Positions 8,067 to 16,153 of a stretch of 64,000 nucleotides of DNA are shown piece by piece; position 1 is the stretch's first letter; each line of letters starts with the position of its first letter. The notes under the pieces were generated by a model, which did not search any database, was not told where the DNA came from, and saw only the letters and a program-made list of their open reading frames with translations. This DNA comes from Lachnospiraceae bacterium (GTDB lineage: Bacteria; Bacillota; Clostridia; Lachnospirales; Lachnospiraceae): NCBI GenBank assembly GCA_017624495.1, contig JAGAMY010000022.1:26993-90992 (forward strand). Reading direction: 5' to 3'. The position numbers and the translations under genes were made by a program.

Positions 8067-10298
8067 TTAAACGCCATTCATAGGGTCAAAATCAAATGTA
8101 ACATGTATTTTTTTCATTTCTGCCTTATCCTTTAAAAACAGTTCTATCCTGTCTTTTAAATTCACAAGGCAGTCATAGTCTTTATGTTTTAAATAAATGA
8201 CTTTTCGGTAAATATCATTTACTTTTCCAATCGCTGCACTGGCAGGACCAATGAGCTGCAAGCCTTCTATATCTGCTTTTCTTATCACATTGGCAAGCCT
8301 TACCGCCATCTGCTCTGCCGCCATTTCTTCTTCTGCGGTAATCAAAAGCAGTGCCATATGGGACACCGGCGGATAGGACAGTAGCTGCCGTAGCCGTATT
8401 TCCTCTTCATAAAAAGCATGGTAATCCTGATTTTTTGCTGTCACAATACTGTAATGTTTCGGATTATAGGTCTGAATCACCACTTCTCCTAGCTCTTTAC
8501 CCCTGCCGGCTCTGCCAGCCGCCTGGGTCAAAAGCTGAAAGGTACGTTCCGAAGCCCGGTAATCACTGACATACATAGACAAATCTGCTGCAAGTATTCC
8601 CACCAGCGTCACATTGGGAAAATCATGCCCTTTGACAATCATTTGCGTACCAATTAAAATATCCGCCTCCTGATTGGAAAAAGCAGATAAAATCTGTTCA
8701 TAACTGTCCTTACTTCTGGTGGTATCAAAATCCATGCGCAGAACCTTCGCCTGCGGAAAACGCTGTTTTACTATTTCTTCTATTTTTTGTGTACCTGCCT
8801 TAAATCCACTGATATATTTTGAACCACATTCCGGGCAAGTAGAAGGTGCTTCTTCTTCATAACCACAATAGTGACAAACCAAACGCCTTCTATTGTGCAG
8901 ACTTAAAGATACATCACAATGCGGACATTTTACCACATGTCCACAGGCACGACAGGAGATAAAACCGGAAATTCCCCTGCGGTTTAAAAACAGCATAATC
9001 TGCTGCTTTTTTTTCAGTCGCTCTTCCATCAACTCCTGCAGTTTTCTGCTTAGTATGGATAAATTTCCACCCTTTAACTCTTCCCGCAAATCCACCACAT
9101 GACAGGTTGGCATAGGACGTTTCGATACACGGTCTTTCATTTCTAAAAGCTGGTATTCTCCTGTTTTTGTCTTATAAAAACTGTCAATGGAAGGCGTCGC
9201 AGAACCAAGCACCACCGATGCACCTGCCATTTTTGCCCTCTGAATAGCCGTTTCCCTTGCATGGTATTTTGGCAGTGTTTCGCTCTTATAACTGCTTTCA
9301 TGCTCCTCATCTATGATAATCAGTCCTAAATTGGCAAAGGGGGTAAACAATGCTGAACGGGGACCTATCATAATACTAATCTCTCCATTTTTCGCCCGAA
9401 GAAACTGGTCATACCGTTCTCCTGCCGAAAGTCTTGAGTTCATAATAGAAACCTTATCTCCAAAGCGGCTGTAAAAACGCATAACCGTCTGATAGGTCAG
9501 TGCAATTTCAGGAATCAGCACAATTGCCTGTTTTCCCCTGCTTAACACGTCGGCTATCAGCTCCATGTAAACCTCCGTCTTGCCACTGCCGGTAACACCA
9601 TGCAAAAGGTAAGTAAAATTTGCCCCCGCCTGCATATCCTGTATCACACGGTTTACAACCGCTTGCTGCATGGCATTTAACTGCAAATCATACCCCTTGC
9701 TTTCTAAATGCCCCACAGGATTTCGATAGGTGGTTTCCCGCCGGATTTCTAAAATATTCTGTTTTTCCAGTGCCCGTATAACCGTACCGGTTACATTCAG
9801 TTTTCTGGTAATCACATCATAGGATAATTCTTTGTGTAAAAGAAGCTCTTCTAGCAGTCTTGCTCTGGCAGTATTGTGCTTTTTCTGATATACTGCTAGC
9901 TGCTCTTTGGCTGCGTTTTCTTCCAACAAAAGATGCACCGACCGCTTTTCTTTTACTTTCATTTCCTGTTTTACCGGAATTACGGTTTTTAGTGCCTGAT
10001 TCATCGTGGCACCATAGTTTTTGCGAATCCATGCCGCAAGTGCGATTAACTGGGTTTCTACAGCCACACTGCCTGCGGCTAAGGAATCAATTTCCTTTAT
10101 CCGGCTCTCTTCAAATTCTGCCTGATTTGTAACTTCAATCACAAATCCCTTCATCAGCCGGTTTCCTTTCCCAAAGGGCACATTGACCTGTACCCCCGGA
10201 TGAATCTGGGCAAACAGCTCCTCCGGGATTTTGTATTGAAAAGTACGGTCTAGTTTTTCATGGGATATATCTATAATAATATTGGCAAAATATGCCAT
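8067..10298 (-). CDS. priA: Primosomal replication-restart helicase PriA
   Basis: 3'-to-5' DNA helicase that reloads the replisome at collapsed forks. It has an N-terminal fork-binding domain (~1-105), Walker A GVTGSGKTEVY near 233, the DEEH box near 327, then the zinc module of eight cysteines at ~445-490 (CRACGHVVKCPHC, CHYCG, CPECG) inserted before helicase motifs V-VI (TQAAGRAGRG). At 743 residues it is full length. It starts 4 bases before... the murE stop at 10303 lies just upstream, so translation is probably coupled within the operon. Confidence 0.97.
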   Translation of the reverse strand: MAYFANIIIDISHEKLDRTFQYKIPEELFAQIHPGVQVNVPFGKGNRLMKGFVIEVTNQAEFEESRIKEIDSLAAGSVAVETQLIALAAWIRKNYGATMNQALKTVIPVKQEMKVKEKRSVHLLLEENAAKEQLAVYQKKHNTARARLLEELLLHKELSYDVITRKLNVTGTVIRALEKQNILEIRRETTYRNPVGHLESKGYDLQLNAMQQAVVNRVIQDMQAGANFTYLLHGVTGSGKTEVYMELIADVLSRGKQAIVLIPEIALTYQTVMRFYSRFGDKVSIMNSRLSAGERYDQFLRAKNGEISIMIGPRSALFTPFANLGLIIIDEEHESSYKSETLPKYHARETAIQRAKMAGASVVLGSATPSIDSFYKTKTGEYQLLEMKDRVSKRPMPTCHVVDLREELKGGNLSILSRKLQELMEERLKKKQQIMLFLNRRGISGFISCRACGHVVKCPHCDVSLSLHNRRRLVCHYCGYEEEAPSTCPECGSKYISGFKAGTQKIEEIVKQRFPQAKVLRMDFDTTRSKDSYEQILSAFSNQEADILIGTQMIVKGHDFPNVTLVGILAADLSMYVSDYRASERTFQLLTQAAGRAGRGKELGEVVIQTYNPKHYSIVTAKNQDYHAFYEEEIRLRQLLSYPPVSHMALLLITAEEEMAAEQMAVRLANVIRKADIEGLQLIGPASAAIGKVNDIYRKVIYLKHKDYDCLVNLKDRIELFLKDKAEMKKIHVTFDFDPMNGV

Positions 10299-10302
10299 CT
10301 CA

Positions 10303-11778
10303 TCACTCCCGGGTTGTGTTTTTTTCTTCTAAAATTTCGGCAATCAATACTCTTTCATCCATCGGATATTTTACACCTTTGATTTCCTGATAATCTTCAT
10401 GTCCTTTTCCGGCTAGCACAATGACATCTCCCGGTTTTCCATTTTCGATGGCATAACGAATGGCTTCTTTTCTATCAATAATTTCCACATATTCTCCATT
10501 GGTTTTACTGATACCTGTCTTGATATCATCCATAATTGCCTGTGGCTCTTCATTTCTTGGATTATCCGAAGTAATAATGGTTAAATCTGCCATTTTACCG
10601 GATACCTCTCCCATTTCAAAACGTCTTGCCTTCGCCCGGTTGCCGCCACAACCAAAAAGACATACCAGTCTGCCCGGATTGTACTCCTTTAATGTGGAAA
10701 GCAGACTGTTTAAACTCATGGCATTATGGGCATAGTCTATCATCAGCGTAAATTCATCAGAAACCTTAATCATTTCGATTCTGCCCTTGGTTTTTGCCTG
10801 TTTTAGTGCCTTTTTCATCACTTCAACATCTACCTGAAAATGACGGCAGATAGAAATTGCCGTAAGTGAATTGTATACACTGAATTTCCCCGGCACATCA
10901 ATTTCTACCGGAAAATCTAATTTACCGGATACCTGATAAGCCACACCTAAGTATCCCGGCTTGTGTATAAGCTGCATATCCGTTGCCCGAATATCCGCTT
11001 TTTCAGAAAATCCAAAGGTTTCCACTTCACAGGTATGCCCTTTTAAAATGTCCTCATAATGGGCATCATCCGCATTGATAATACCAACCTTACACTGTTT
11101 AAAAAGCAGACTTTTACATGCCATATATTCTTCAAATGATGCATGCTCATTTGGTCCGATATGATCCGGCTCAATGTTGGTAAAAATACCCATTTCAAAT
11201 ATAAAACCAGCGGTTCTGTGCATCATTAACCCTTGGGAAGAAACCTCCATAATGCAGCAGTCACAGCCGATATCCGCCATTTCACGGAAATACTTCTGTA
11301 CGAGATAGGATTCCGGTGTGGTATTCGCAGACGGAATGACTTTTTCACCAATTATTGTTTCAATTGTTCCAATTAATCCAACTTTATAACCAGCTCCCTC
11401 TAATATGGATTTTACCATATAGGTCGTGGTGGTTTTTCCCTTTGTACCGGTAACACCAATGACTTTTATCTGCTCCGCCGGATAGTCAAAATAAGCAGCG
11501 GAAAGCAGGGCTAATGCATAACGGGTATCTTTAACCTTAATAACGGTTACTTCTTCCGCTACCTCTATATCCTCAGATACGACAATGACTCCTGCTCCCT
11601 TTTCTGCCACATCTGTCGCAAAAGTGTGACCATCAACAACTGTACCTTTTATGCAAACAAACAAAGCATCCTTTGTTACTTTTCTGGAATCATAGACTAA
11701 TTCGGTAATCGTTTTGTCTAAGTTTCCCTGCACACATTCGTATTCTAAACGTTCTAAAAGCTGTTTTAATTCTTTCAT
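10303..11778 (-). CDS. murE: UDP-MurNAc-tripeptide synthetase MurE, meso-DAP type
   Basis: Cytoplasmic Mur ligase adding the third residue of the peptidoglycan stem. The ATP loop is GVTGTKGKTTTTY near residue 115. The diamino-acid recognition motif reads SDNPRNEEP near 407; DNPR is the signature for meso-diaminopimelate rather than lysine ligases, so the cell wall is predicted to be DAP-type. The 491-residue length is usual. It is the first gene of the long minus-strand operon, with a clear sigma-A-type promoter upstream at 11823-11851. Confidence 0.96.
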   Translation of the reverse strand: MKELKQLLERLEYECVQGNLDKTITELVYDSRKVTKDALFVCIKGTVVDGHTFATDVAEKGAGVIVVSEDIEVAEEVTVIKVKDTRYALALLSAAYFDYPAEQIKVIGVTGTKGKTTTTYMVKSILEGAGYKVGLIGTIETIIGEKVIPSANTTPESYLVQKYFREMADIGCDCCIMEVSSQGLMMHRTAGFIFEMGIFTNIEPDHIGPNEHASFEEYMACKSLLFKQCKVGIINADDAHYEDILKGHTCEVETFGFSEKADIRATDMQLIHKPGYLGVAYQVSGKLDFPVEIDVPGKFSVYNSLTAISICRHFQVDVEVMKKALKQAKTKGRIEMIKVSDEFTLMIDYAHNAMSLNSLLSTLKEYNPGRLVCLFGCGGNRAKARRFEMGEVSGKMADLTIITSDNPRNEEPQAIMDDIKTGISKTNGEYVEIIDRKEAIRYAIENGKPGDVIVLAGKGHEDYQEIKGVKYPMDERVLIAEILEEKNTTRE

Positions 11779-11822
11779 AATTTGCGCCTCTTTTCTGGTT
11801 GCCCAAAATTACACTTCTTTTT

Positions 11823-11851
11823 ATTATATGATAGTTTGTGGGATTTTACAA
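11823..11851 (-). promoter_or_regulatory. Promoter of the murE-to-rsgA operon
   Basis: On the minus strand TTGTAA and TATAAT are separated by exactly 17 bases, a near-consensus housekeeping promoter. The -10 ends 44 bases before the murE ATG. No other comparably good promoter was seen between murE and rsgA, so this probably serves all ten genes. Confidence 0.75.
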
Positions 11852-11898
11852 GTTTTTCGATTTTCGGGTTTGTAGTGTATAGAAACAGATTTTTTTTA

Positions 11899-11913
11899 CA
11901 TACTTAAAGTATG
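11899..11913. repeat. 15-bp perfect palindrome over a start codon
   Basis: CATACTT-A-AAGTATG is a perfect inverted repeat whose last three bases are the ATG of the following plus-strand gene. It could be an operator shared by two divergent genes or an RNA hairpin hiding the start. That gene has no clear Shine-Dalgarno sequence. Confidence 0.5.
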
Positions 11914-12312
11914 AGAAAAAAACGACTAGAACAAAATTTTGCCATCTGCGGACTGACAGGATGGTGTATGGAAATCCTTTTTACTTCTTTTGGGGCATTT
12001 CGAAAAAAAGACAGAACTCTGACCGGAAAGACTTCCGTCTGGATGTTCCCGATTTATGGAATGGCAGCAATTATTGGCGAATTGTATCCGGCTTTGAAAA
12101 AATATCCGCCTGCGATTAGAGGTGGATTATATGGTGTGGGAATTCTTTCGGTGGAGTATTTAAGCGGACGGTTCTTAAAAAAACATAAACTTTGCCCTTG
12201 GGATTATAGTGAAGCAAAATTGAATGTACATGGGGTGATTCGACTGGATTATCTGCCGCTTTGGATGGGAGCCGGGTTGATTTTTGAGAGGATTTTGTGC
12301 AGGGAGAAGTAG
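11911..12312 (+). CDS. Putative ABC-transporter type IV (CmpB-like) small membrane protein
   Basis: A 133-residue membrane protein resembling the PF06541 'putative ABC-transporter type IV' family common in Lachnospiraceae. Visible features are WCMEILFTSF near residue 18, a membrane helix at ~45-60 (MFPIYGMAAIIGELY), GLYGVGILSVEYLSG near 92, and a C-terminal helix (LPLWMGAGLIFERIL) after CPWDYSEAKLNVHG, a conserved-looking motif of the family. No transporter partner is next to it. It stands alone on the plus strand, divergent from murE, and ends in a two-way terminator. The transport function is doubtful; the name is by family only. Confidence 0.7.
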   Translation: MRKKRLEQNFAICGLTGWCMEILFTSFGAFRKKDRTLTGKTSVWMFPIYGMAAIIGELYPALKKYPPAIRGGLYGVGILSVEYLSGRFLKKHKLCPWDYSEAKLNVHGVIRLDYLPLWMGAGLIFERILCREK

Positions 12313-12313
12313 G

Positions 12314-12362
12314 AAAAAGCAGACAATTTAGGCATTTTCTTTGCCGTAATTGTCTGCTTTTA
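12314..12362. terminator. Bidirectional intrinsic terminator
   Basis: A 13-bp stem (AAAGCAGACAATT / AATTGTCTGCTTT) with A-rich and T-rich flanks lies between two convergent genes, so it can serve both strands. Confidence 0.85.
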
Positions 12363-12382
12363 TGTAATAAGATATCGCCACT

Positions 12383-12775
12383 TTATATATCATCAGCTCC
12401 GATATCCACTGTATTAATGGTTCTGCGTTTCATTCGTGCTTCCTCTGAAGCCTCTAAAATGTAATTTTTAATCTCTTTCGCATTTTTTACATGTAAAAGA
12501 CACATATCCGGGTGAGTTACGTCACCGGAAAAACATTCTACAGTACCTAATCCAAAGATTTTCTCCAGTAATGACTGACTCAGCCGAACATCCTGAATTT
12601 TGTACATATAACAATCATTTTCCGTGGTTTTCAACAACCCTTCATCCACAGTCAGCATAGTAGGTGTAATGGTATATTTCGTAAATGTCCATGGCAAACC
12701 AAAAAATAATAAACGTTTTCTTTCTGTGAATACTGCTTCATTTCCCGTCATTGTTTCTTTTATAATTTCTGACAT
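12383..12775 (-). CDS. PH-domain (bPH_2/YdbT-like) protein
   Basis: A 130-residue protein with a bacterial pleckstrin-homology fold (PF03703-like). There is a hydrophobic segment (LLFFGLPWTFTKYTITP) at ~20-38, then the characteristic 'TMLTVDEGLLKTTENDCYMYKIQDVRL' style beta pattern, ending with a charged tail (EEARMKRR). The start is placed at MSEIIKE (12775), with GGAG 9 bases upstream, rather than the ATG five codons earlier. No transmembrane pair is obvious, unlike longer YdbS/YdbT proteins. Function unknown; such proteins often help membrane stress or secretion. Confidence 0.7.
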   Translation of the reverse strand: MSEIIKETMTGNEAVFTERKRLLFFGLPWTFTKYTITPTMLTVDEGLLKTTENDCYMYKIQDVRLSQSLLEKIFGLGTVECFSGDVTHPDMCLLHVKNAKEIKNYILEASEEARMKRRTINTVDIGADDI

Positions 12776-12899
12776 ATGCTTTCTCTCCATTCCTTTTCTA
12801 ATTTAGTAATTATTCTAACTATTGTATCCACCATAATTATGATGTATTTTTGAAAAAATGACAATGGAAAATTGATACTTACTTTTTTCTTTTTTCCTC

Positions 12900-12928
12900 T
12901 TGTTTTTTTTTCAACAACAGTATATGAT
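12900..12928 (+). promoter_or_regulatory. Promoter of pyrBI
   Basis: TTGTTT and TATGAT are separated by 17 bases, leaving a leader of about 75 bases before the pyrB start. The leader holds a run of nine T (12965-12973 region) and a strong AAAGGAGG ribosome site. No PyrR-type terminator hairpin was evident. Confidence 0.6.
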
Positions 12929-13010
12929 AGAAAAAATGCGCAAAGAAAAATGCTCAGAAGAGGATTTTTTTTTGCCCAAATATCCCATTTTACTATAAAG
13001 GAGGACATAT

Positions 13011-13925
13011 ATGCGCCATTTAATCAGCCCATTAGACTTCTCTGTAGATGAGTTGGACGAACTCCTCAAGTTGGCTAATGACATTGAAAAAAATCCAAAA
13101 AACTATGCTCATGCATGTGACGGATTAAAACTTGCCACCTGTTTTTATGAGCCAAGTACAAGAACAAGACTTAGTTTTGAAGCTGCGATGTTAAATCTTG
13201 GCGGTTCTATTTTAGGTTTTTCCAGTGCAGACAGCAGTTCCGCTGCAAAAGGTGAAAGTGTTTCTGATACAATCCGTGTAATTTCCAGTTATGCAGATAT
13301 CTGTGCAATTCGTCATCCAAAGGAAGGCGCAGCTTTAGTTGCTTCCTCAAAATCCGGTATCCCTGTTATCAATGCAGGTGATGGCGGTCATCAGCATCCT
13401 ACCCAGACATTAACCGATTTGCTGACCATTTATTCTTTAAAGAACAGATTAGGCAATATGACAATTGGTTTATGCGGAGACTTAAAATTTGGACGTACGG
13501 TTCACTCTCTCATTCACGCACTGATTCGTTATCCGGGAATTAAGTTTGTATTGATTTCCCCGGAAGAACTTCGTGTTCCTGATTATATCCGTGAAGATGT
13601 ACTAAAGAAAAATAATATTCCATTTACAGAATTAGAACGTTTAGAAGATGCCCTGCCAGATTTAGATATCCTTTATATGACCCGTGTACAGAAAGAACGT
13701 TTCTTTAACGAAGAAGATTATGTACGCATGAAAGATTTCTATATTCTGACAAAAGAAAAATTAAACCTTGCCAAAGAGGACATGCTTATTTTACATCCAC
13801 TGCCTCGTGTAAACGAAATTTCCGTAGAAGTGGATGATGACCCAAGAGCTGTTTACTTTAAACAGGCGCAGTATGGTGTCTATGTACGAATGGCTTTAAT
13901 TCTTACCCTTTTGAAATGGAGGTAA
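13011..13925 (+). CDS. pyrB: Aspartate carbamoyltransferase catalytic chain
   Basis: Joins carbamoyl phosphate and aspartate in the committed step of pyrimidine synthesis. The carbamoyl-phosphate motif [13 protein letters not shown] lies near residue 45, HPTQTLTDL near 126 and the aspartate-loop region around residues 220-235, with HPLPR near 262. The 304-residue length matches the E. coli-type catalytic chain. A strong ribosome site (AAAGGAGG) precedes the ATG. It is followed 4 bases later by the regulatory chain gene, so the enzyme is the allosteric class-B holoenzyme. Confidence 0.97.
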   Translation: MRHLISPLDFSVDELDELLKLANDIEKNPKNYAHACDGLKLATCFYEPSTRTRLSFEAAMLNLGGSILGFSSADSSSAAKGESVSDTIRVISSYADICAIRHPKEGAALVASSKSGIPVINAGDGGHQHPTQTLTDLLTIYSLKNRLGNMTIGLCGDLKFGRTVHSLIHALIRYPGIKFVLISPEELRVPDYIREDVLKKNNIPFTELERLEDALPDLDILYMTRVQKERFFNEEDYVRMKDFYILTKEKLNLAKEDMLILHPLPRVNEISVEVDDDPRAVYFKQAQYGVYVRMALILTLLKWR

Positions 13926-13929
13926 TGCA

Positions 13930-14373
13930 ATGTTAAATATCAGTGGAATTCATGAAGGCTATGTTTTAGACCATATTCAGGCAGGTATGAGTATGTCTAT
14001 TTACAAAGATTTAAAATTAGAACGTTTAGACTGTACCGTTGCCATTATTAAAAATGCCAAAAGCAGCAAAATGGGCAAAAAGGATATTATCAAAGTAGAA
14101 TGTCCAATTGATGCTTTGGATTTGGATATCCTTGGATTTATCGACCATAATATTACGGTGAATATTGTAAAAAACGATACCATCGTAGAGAAAAAAGAGC
14201 TTCACCTGCCACAGCAGGTAGTAAATGTTATCAAATGCAAAAACCCAAGATGTATTACTTCTATCGAACAAGAATTAGACCAAGTGTTTATTCTTACAGA
14301 CGAGGAAAAAGAGATTTATCGCTGCAAGTATTGTGAAGAACAGCAGAAAAAGAAAATTCGTATAAAACGTTAA
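13930..14373 (+). CDS. pyrI: Aspartate carbamoyltransferase regulatory chain
   Basis: Nucleotide-binding allosteric subunit of aspartate transcarbamoylase. The N-terminal ~95 residues are the effector-binding domain; the C-terminal zinc domain has CKNPRC near 106 and CKYCEEQ near 136, the four metal cysteines that contact PyrB. It is 147 residues long, as expected. It follows pyrB with 4 bases between and ends just before a strong terminator shared with the convergent mntP gene. Confidence 0.97.
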   Translation: MLNISGIHEGYVLDHIQAGMSMSIYKDLKLERLDCTVAIIKNAKSSKMGKKDIIKVECPIDALDLDILGFIDHNITVNIVKNDTIVEKKELHLPQQVVNVIKCKNPRCITSIEQELDQVFILTDEEKEIYRCKYCEEQQKKKIRIKR

Positions 14374-14374
14374 T

Positions 14375-14425
14375 AAAATACCCTCTCATAAAGTATTTCA
14401 ACGTACTTTTGAGAGGGTATTTTTA
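14375..14425. terminator. Bidirectional intrinsic terminator
   Basis: The stem ATACCCTCTCA / TGAGAGGGTAT (14378-14388 with 14410-14420) is extended inward by AAAGTA/TACTTT and has A- and T-rich flanks. It separates pyrI from the convergent mntP. Confidence 0.88.
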
Positions 14426-14443
14426 AGTCCTTCATATGAAATT

Positions 14444-15028
14444 TTAGAATACTCCAGTAATAAATATCTCCAATCCAATGATAATCAATATCACACCGCC
14501 AAGTATGGAAGCTTTACCAGAATACTTTGTTCCAAATTTTTTACCGATAACAAGTCCTGCCACACAGATAAAAAAAGTAACCACAGCAATAATGAATGAA
14601 CAGACCAAAGCCATAACAAAGCCGTATTCCGCAATGGTGAAACCAACCGATAATGCATCAATGGAAGTTGCCACTCCCTGTACCAAAAGTGCCGCCAGTC
14701 CTACTCTTGCCGTATTCGTATCTTCCTCTTTACTATTCAGACCTTCCAACAGCATTTTTCCACCGATAAAAATCAACAATACCAATGCAATCCATGGTAT
14801 AAACTTCTCAAATACTTTAAAATACTGCAACACAGTATGGACACATACCCATCCGGTCATTGGCATTAATGCCTGAAAAAAAGCAAATACTCCGGCAATC
14901 CCACAAAGCTTTTTCTTTCTCATATCCGGTTCATTTAAGCCATTCGCAAGAGATACAGAAAAAGCATCCATTGCCAGTCCTACTCCCAGTAACACACTGT
15001 TAAAAATAAATAATAAACTCCATTCCAT
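14444..15028 (-). CDS. mntP: Manganese efflux pump MntP
   Basis: Six-helix membrane exporter of Mn2+ (DUF204 family). The two internal DUF204 repeats each carry the metal-binding Asp motif: AMDAFSVSLANG near residue 20 and ATSIDALSVGF near 122. The 194-residue length is standard. A TTCCTCC-complement ribosome site (GGAGGAAC) precedes the ATG. The gene is preceded by a yybP-ykoY manganese riboswitch with terminators, which independently supports the substrate assignment: high Mn2+ should switch expression on. Confidence 0.95.
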   Translation of the reverse strand: MEWSLLFIFNSVLLGVGLAMDAFSVSLANGLNEPDMRKKKLCGIAGVFAFFQALMPMTGWVCVHTVLQYFKVFEKFIPWIALVLLIFIGGKMLLEGLNSKEEDTNTARVGLAALLVQGVATSIDALSVGFTIAEYGFVMALVCSFIIAVVTFFICVAGLVIGKKFGTKYSGKASILGGVILIIIGLEIFITGVF

Positions 15029-15070
15029 CTTTTGTTCCTCCTGTTTTAAGTAAAGTTGTGATATACAAAA

Positions 15071-15104
15071 TAAAAAACCCAGATATAGTAAAACTATACC
15101 TGAG
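15071..15104 (-). terminator. Second leader terminator of mntP
   Basis: On the minus strand CAGGTATAG / CTATATCTG (one G-T pair, 5-base loop) is followed by GGG and a T-rich tract. It is the second of two consecutive terminators between the riboswitch and mntP, presumably to tighten repression at low Mn2+. Confidence 0.75.
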
Positions 15105-15112
15105 TATGTGTC

Positions 15113-15158
15113 AAAAAAATATAGACTCCATGTATAGCTTTACAGTTATACATGAGTC
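15113..15158 (-). terminator. Riboswitch expression-platform terminator
   Basis: On the minus strand GACTCATGTATA pairs with TATACATGGAGTC (one bulge), followed by T7. The left arm reuses the CTCATG that forms the 3' strand of riboswitch helix P1 (15151-15156), so P1 and this terminator exclude each other. Confidence 0.88.
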
Positions 15159-15249
15159 TCGCAATTTAAAACAAGCCAGACGTATGTGCATCTCACATCA
15201 TATGTCAGTATGTTGACTTGTTACGATATACGCTTGCTACTCCCTCATG
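15151..15249 (-). ncRNA. yybP-ykoY manganese riboswitch
   Basis: On the minus strand helix P1 is CATGAG (15249-15244) with CTCATG (15156-15151). Immediately inside it is the conserved GGGAGTAGC, the core of the yybP-ykoY family's Mn2+-binding loop L1, and on the other side GTCAACATACTG, GTCTGGCTTG and TTGCGAGA, matching the second half. Family knowledge: Mn2+ docking stabilises P1 and prevents the downstream terminator, turning mntP on. The gene order and P1/terminator overlap fit exactly. Confidence 0.9.
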
Positions 15250-15256
15250 GACTTTT

Positions 15257-15294
15257 AATGATAAAACTTTATCATTAAACCTGGGTTTTGTCAA
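15257..15294 (-). promoter_or_regulatory. Putative mntP promoter with Fur-box-like palindrome
   Basis: On the minus strand TTGACA (15294-15289), a 17-base spacer and TAAAGT (15271-15266) form a promoter that overlaps the stop of the upstream gene. The -10 lies inside a perfect 9-bp inverted repeat, AATGATAAA-AC-TTTATCATT (15257-15276), whose core resembles Fur-family boxes (TGATAAT-N-ATTATCA). The -10 is weak, so confidence is moderate. Confidence 0.5.
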
Positions 15295-15589
15295 CCTTAT
15301 TATCCTTTTCATTTTTGTTCTCATCATCTACCTTTACATTTTTGTAGGCAACCAAAATTGATACCGCTACACCAATACACATCCCCAGTCCCATGCCAAG
15401 AGATAATTTGTCAAAGATTACACCAAAACATGTACCTAAACTTAAACCAATGGCCAGACCAAGGGATATATAGTTTGGTTCAGATTCCTTTTTTTCTTGC
15501 TCTACGATTTTATTTATTTCATCCATTTTAATGTTTTTGGAACTTTCAGTTATCTGTTCCATATCTGTCTTCTGTTCATTTTCGTTCAT
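15275..15589 (-). CDS. Small glycine-zipper membrane protein
   Basis: Unrecognised 104-residue protein. Residues ~1-40 are acidic and hydrophilic, ~42-60 and ~65-85 are two Gly-rich membrane helices (LGLAIGLSLGTCFGVIF and LGMGLGMCIGVAVSILVAY) with GxxxG spacing, and the tail is highly charged (DDENKNEKDNKVDK). Such double glycine-zipper proteins are frequent in Clostridia and have no set role. It is preceded by AAAGGAG and lies downstream of a lipoprotein gene with a 12-base gap, so they are probably co-transcribed. Confidence 0.6.
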   Translation of the reverse strand: MNENEQKTDMEQITESSKNIKMDEINKIVEQEKKESEPNYISLGLAIGLSLGTCFGVIFDKLSLGMGLGMCIGVAVSILVAYKNVKVDDENKNEKDNKVDKTQV

Positions 15590-15601
15590 GACTTTCTCCT
15601 T

Positions 15602-16153
15602 TTACTTAAAGTAACTGATAATATGTATAGCTGTTTTTGGAATCGAATTCGTATCTTTTCCCGACTCCTTCACATCTCCCAAAATTGCAAATGTATATGT
15701 ATCATATTCCCATGTAACAAGTATGGTTTTTTCGTCTATGGCATGCTGCACTTTAATTGGAACAACTTCACCTGCCATAGTCTGTCCTTCCCATTTTTCC
15801 TCTAAAGAATCTTCATAAGTATTTTCTGGCAAATCTGGTATGCCATTCTTTATTGCTAAAAATGTGCAGTCAGCATCTATTATACCGTCCACATACTGAA
15901 TTTCCAATATACTTTCTTCATTTTTAATAATTTTTTTATCCAATATCCATGCTTCATTTGCTGGAAAATTTATTGCAGGTAAAAACTCACCCTCAGACGT
16001 TTCATTTTTGATTATTTCCTGTGACTTCTGCTGAATCAACACAGTTCTCTCCTGTGTACTCTCTTCTACTGTGTTTTGAGTAATGTTTCCTTTATCCATT
16101 GAACAACCTGTTAAAATGCATATGCTCATACACATTAAAATCCATTTTTTCAT
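15602..16153 (-). CDS. Putative lipoprotein, DUF4367-like C-terminal region
   Basis: A 183-residue secreted lipoprotein. The signal peptide MKKWILMCMSICILTGC ends in a lipobox (LTGC, Cys17), so the mature protein is anchored outside the membrane. The rest is a predicted alpha/beta domain; the final ~70 residues (ending in EYDTYTFAILGDVKESGKD) look like the DUF4367 family often fused to anti-sigma or sporulation proteins, but this is a weak similarity judged by eye. An excellent ribosome site (GGGAGG) precedes it. Role unknown. Confidence 0.7.
   Translation of the reverse strand: MKKWILMCMSICILTGCSMDKGNITQNTVEESTQERTVLIQQKSQEIIKNETSEGEFLPAINFPANEAWILDKKIIKNEESILEIQYVDGIIDADCTFLAIKNGIPDLPENTYEDSLEEKWEGQTMAGEVVPIKVQHAIDEKTILVTWEYDTYTFAILGDVKESGKDTNSIPKTAIHIISYFK

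Noticed and set aside
12760-13008. 82-codon minus-strand frame between the PH gene and pyrB
   Set aside because: It overlaps the pyrB promoter and the PH gene start, is low-complexity (Lys/Phe) and has no ribosome site.
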